NCBI GenBank assembly: GCA_029259835.1
Contig: JAJDEL010000111.1
Location: forward strand, 1 to 6,673
DNA length: 6,673 nt
Direction of reading: 5' to 3'
DNA from: Planctomicrobium sp.
GTDB lineage: Bacteria; Planctomycetota; Planctomycetia; Planctomycetales; Planctomycetaceae
This document shows, piece by piece, positions 5,157-6,673 of this stretch (the stretch's first letter is position 1; each line of letters begins with the position of its first letter). The notes beneath the pieces were generated by a model that was not told where the DNA came from, ran no database searches, and saw nothing but the letters and a program-made list of their open reading frames with translations. The position numbers and the translations under genes were made by a program.

Positions 5157-6673
5157 ATGCCTGACACGATCACCATCTTCGACACGACTCTTCGTGACGG
5201 CGAACAATCGCCCGGCTGTAGTATGGACACTGCCGAAAAACTGGAAGTCGCGAAGGCGCTCGTTGACTTGGGTGTGGACGTCATCGAAGCCGGCTTCCCG
5301 ATTGCCTCTCCCGGCGATTTTGAAGCCGTTCAAAAAATTGCGCAGGTCTATGGTGACCAATCAACAATCTGCGGTTTGGCCCGCTGTCGTAAGGATGATA
5401 TCGACCGTGCGTGGGGTGCACTCAAGGATGCGAGCAACGTGCGGATTCATGTCTTCCTCGCAACGAGTTCGATTCATCGCGAGTTCAAATTGAAGATGGC
5501 GAAAGAAGAAATCGTCCGCCGTGCCGTCGAAATGGTGAAATACACCTGTGATCAAATGGCATCCCGGAGCGACATTACTACGCCGAACGTGGAGTTCTCT
5601 CCGGAAGATGCCGCCCGCACCGAACTCGATTTTCTCTGCGAAGTTGTTGAGAAAACCATCGATGCCGGTGCGACGACCGTCAACATCCCTGATACGGTCG
5701 GTTACGCGACGCCGAATCACTTCTTTAAAGTGATCTCGTACTTGAAAGAGAACGTGACCAACATTGATAAAGCAGTCATCAGCACGCATTGCCATAACGA
5801 TTTGGGACTTGCCGTCGCGAACAGCCTCGCTGGTGTTGAAGCTGGTGCCAGACAGATTGAATGTACGATTAACGGCCTCGGTGAACGCGCTGGCAACGCC
5901 GCTCTCGAAGAATTAGTGATGGCTTTGACAACACGAAAGGATTTCTACAATGTCACGACAAACATCAACACGCCGAAACTTTGCCCAGCGAGCCGACTCG
6001 TCTCCAAGATCACCGGCATGGCCGTGCAACGCAACAAAGCAATTGTCGGTCAAAATGCGTTCGCACACGAGGCTGGGATTCATCAACACGGCATGCTTCA
6101 GGATCGCTCGACGTACGAAATCATGCGTCCGCAAGATGTCGGCTACGTCGGCACGAACCTCGTACTCGGCAAGCACAGCGGTCGGCATGCATTTCGTGAC
6201 CGTGTGGAAACACTCGGCTACGAACTCTCCGACGAAGATTTCCAGAACGTCTTCGATGAATTCATCGAATTGGCAGACAAGAAGAAAGAAATCTTCGACG
6301 CCGACATCCTCGCGCTCGTCGAAAATCAATCTTCTGCTTTGACCGAACAGCACTGGAAAATCAAAAGCTTCCACACATTAGGCGGAACAGGCACGATCCC
6401 GACCGCAACGATTGAGCTCGAACACGAAGATGGCAACATTGTTCAGGATGCATCGACCGGCGATGGTCCTGTCGATGCCGCTTTCAAGTGTCTTGAACGC
6501 ATCGTAGGCTTGACAGCGAAGCTGATCGATTACAACGTCAGCAGCGTTTCCAGTGGAAAAGATGCGTTGGGAGAAGTGAGTCTCGCCATCGACGTCGATG
6601 GCCTCACCTTCCACGGCAAAGGCGTCAGCACCGACGTCATCGACGCCAGCGTCCACGCCTACCTCCAAGCCCT
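5157..6673 (+). CDS. leuA: 2-isopropylmalate synthase (3' end outside window)
   Basis: This cytosolic enzyme condenses acetyl-CoA with 2-oxoisovalerate to 2-isopropylmalate, the first committed step of leucine synthesis. The 505 visible codons begin [20 protein letters not shown], the HMGL/DRE-TIM signature with Arg13 and metal ligand Asp14. ARC and [11 protein letters not shown] follow, then the metal ligands His211 and His213 in [22 protein letters not shown] (239-247), and [12 protein letters not shown] (301-312). The C-terminal LeuA regulatory (leucine-binding) domain follows: [13 protein letters not shown] (from about 411), [19 protein letters not shown] and [17 protein letters not shown]. 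Bacterial LeuA is usually about 510-520 residues, so only about a dozen or so are missing. ATG 5157 places the signature at the family's normal distance from the start. It is preceded by a leucine leader peptide and attenuator, so transcription is expected to respond to leucyl-tRNA charging, in addition to feedback by leucine. No frameshift or lost catalytic residue is visible. Confidence 0.97.
   Translation, partial: MPDTITIFDTTLRDGEQSPGCSMDTAEKLEVAKALVDLGVDVIEAGFPIASPGDFEAVQKIAQVYGDQSTICGLARCRKDDIDRAWGALKDASNVRIHVFLATSSIHREFKLKMAKEEIVRRAVEMVKYTCDQMASRSDITTPNVEFSPEDAARTELDFLCEVVEKTIDAGATTVNIPDTVGYATPNHFFKVISYLKENVTNIDKAVISTHCHNDLGLAVANSLAGVEAGARQIECTINGLGERAGNAALEELVMALTTRKDFYNVTTNINTPKLCPASRLVSKITGMAVQRNKAIVGQNAFAHEAGIHQHGMLQDRSTYEIMRPQDVGYVGTNLVLGKHSGRHAFRDRVETLGYELSDEDFQNVFDEFIELADKKKEIFDADILALVENQSSALTEQHWKIKSFHTLGGTGTIPTATIELEHEDGNIVQDASTGDGPVDAAFKCLERIVGLTAKLIDYNVSSVSSGKDALGEVSLAIDVDGLTFHGKGVSTDVIDASVHAYLQA

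Noticed and set aside
5361..5795. Minus-strand frame of 144 codons inside leuA (and a similar one at 5913-6374)
   Set aside because: Antisense shadows of the strongly conserved leuA coding frame.
1..6673. CRISPR array, tRNA or insertion sequence
   Set aside because: No regularly spaced long direct repeats, no cloverleaf-like sequence and no transposase frame or paired terminal repeats were seen on either strand.

Overview
The window looks like chromosomal DNA of a planctomycete (Planctomycetota). This is inferred from the moderate GC content, weak or absent Shine-Dalgarno sequences at several starts, the unusual 610-residue GntP-type permease, and a zinc-ribbon/membrane small protein of a kind I associate with that phylum. 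No rRNA or other phylogenetic marker is present, so the assignment is tentative.

Left part (1-2222): the 3' half of a subtilisin-like (S8) serine protease of the type paired with an AAA ATPase in IetAS-like defence/plasmid-maintenance loci runs in from the left edge. It converges on a small minus-strand gene made of three homing-endonuclease-associated (FGSW) repeats. A perfect hairpin lies between the two stops. About 400 bases of non-coding, divergent-promoter DNA follow.

Middle part (2223-4661): a small plus-strand gene for a Cys-rich, membrane-anchored protein converges on a large minus-strand GntP-family permease gene. That permease starts with TTG behind a strong Shine-Dalgarno sequence and carries a soluble insertion of roughly 165 residues. 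A nested inverted-repeat structure separates the two stops.

Right part (4662-6673): a divergent regulatory region leads into leuA (2-isopropylmalate synthase, first committed step of leucine synthesis), which runs off the right edge a few codons before its expected end. The best find is in front of leuA. A 20-codon leader peptide with seven leucines is followed by a GC-rich hairpin, an antiterminator pairing of 13 positions (one mismatch, one wobble) and a strong intrinsic terminator. This is a complete ribosome-mediated leucine attenuator. It explains why a plus-strand terminator sits where no annotated plus-strand gene precedes it.

The genes do not form one pathway. The window is a join between an accessory, defence-like segment and housekeeping metabolism. 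The only clear regulatory circuit is leader peptide -> attenuator -> leuA.
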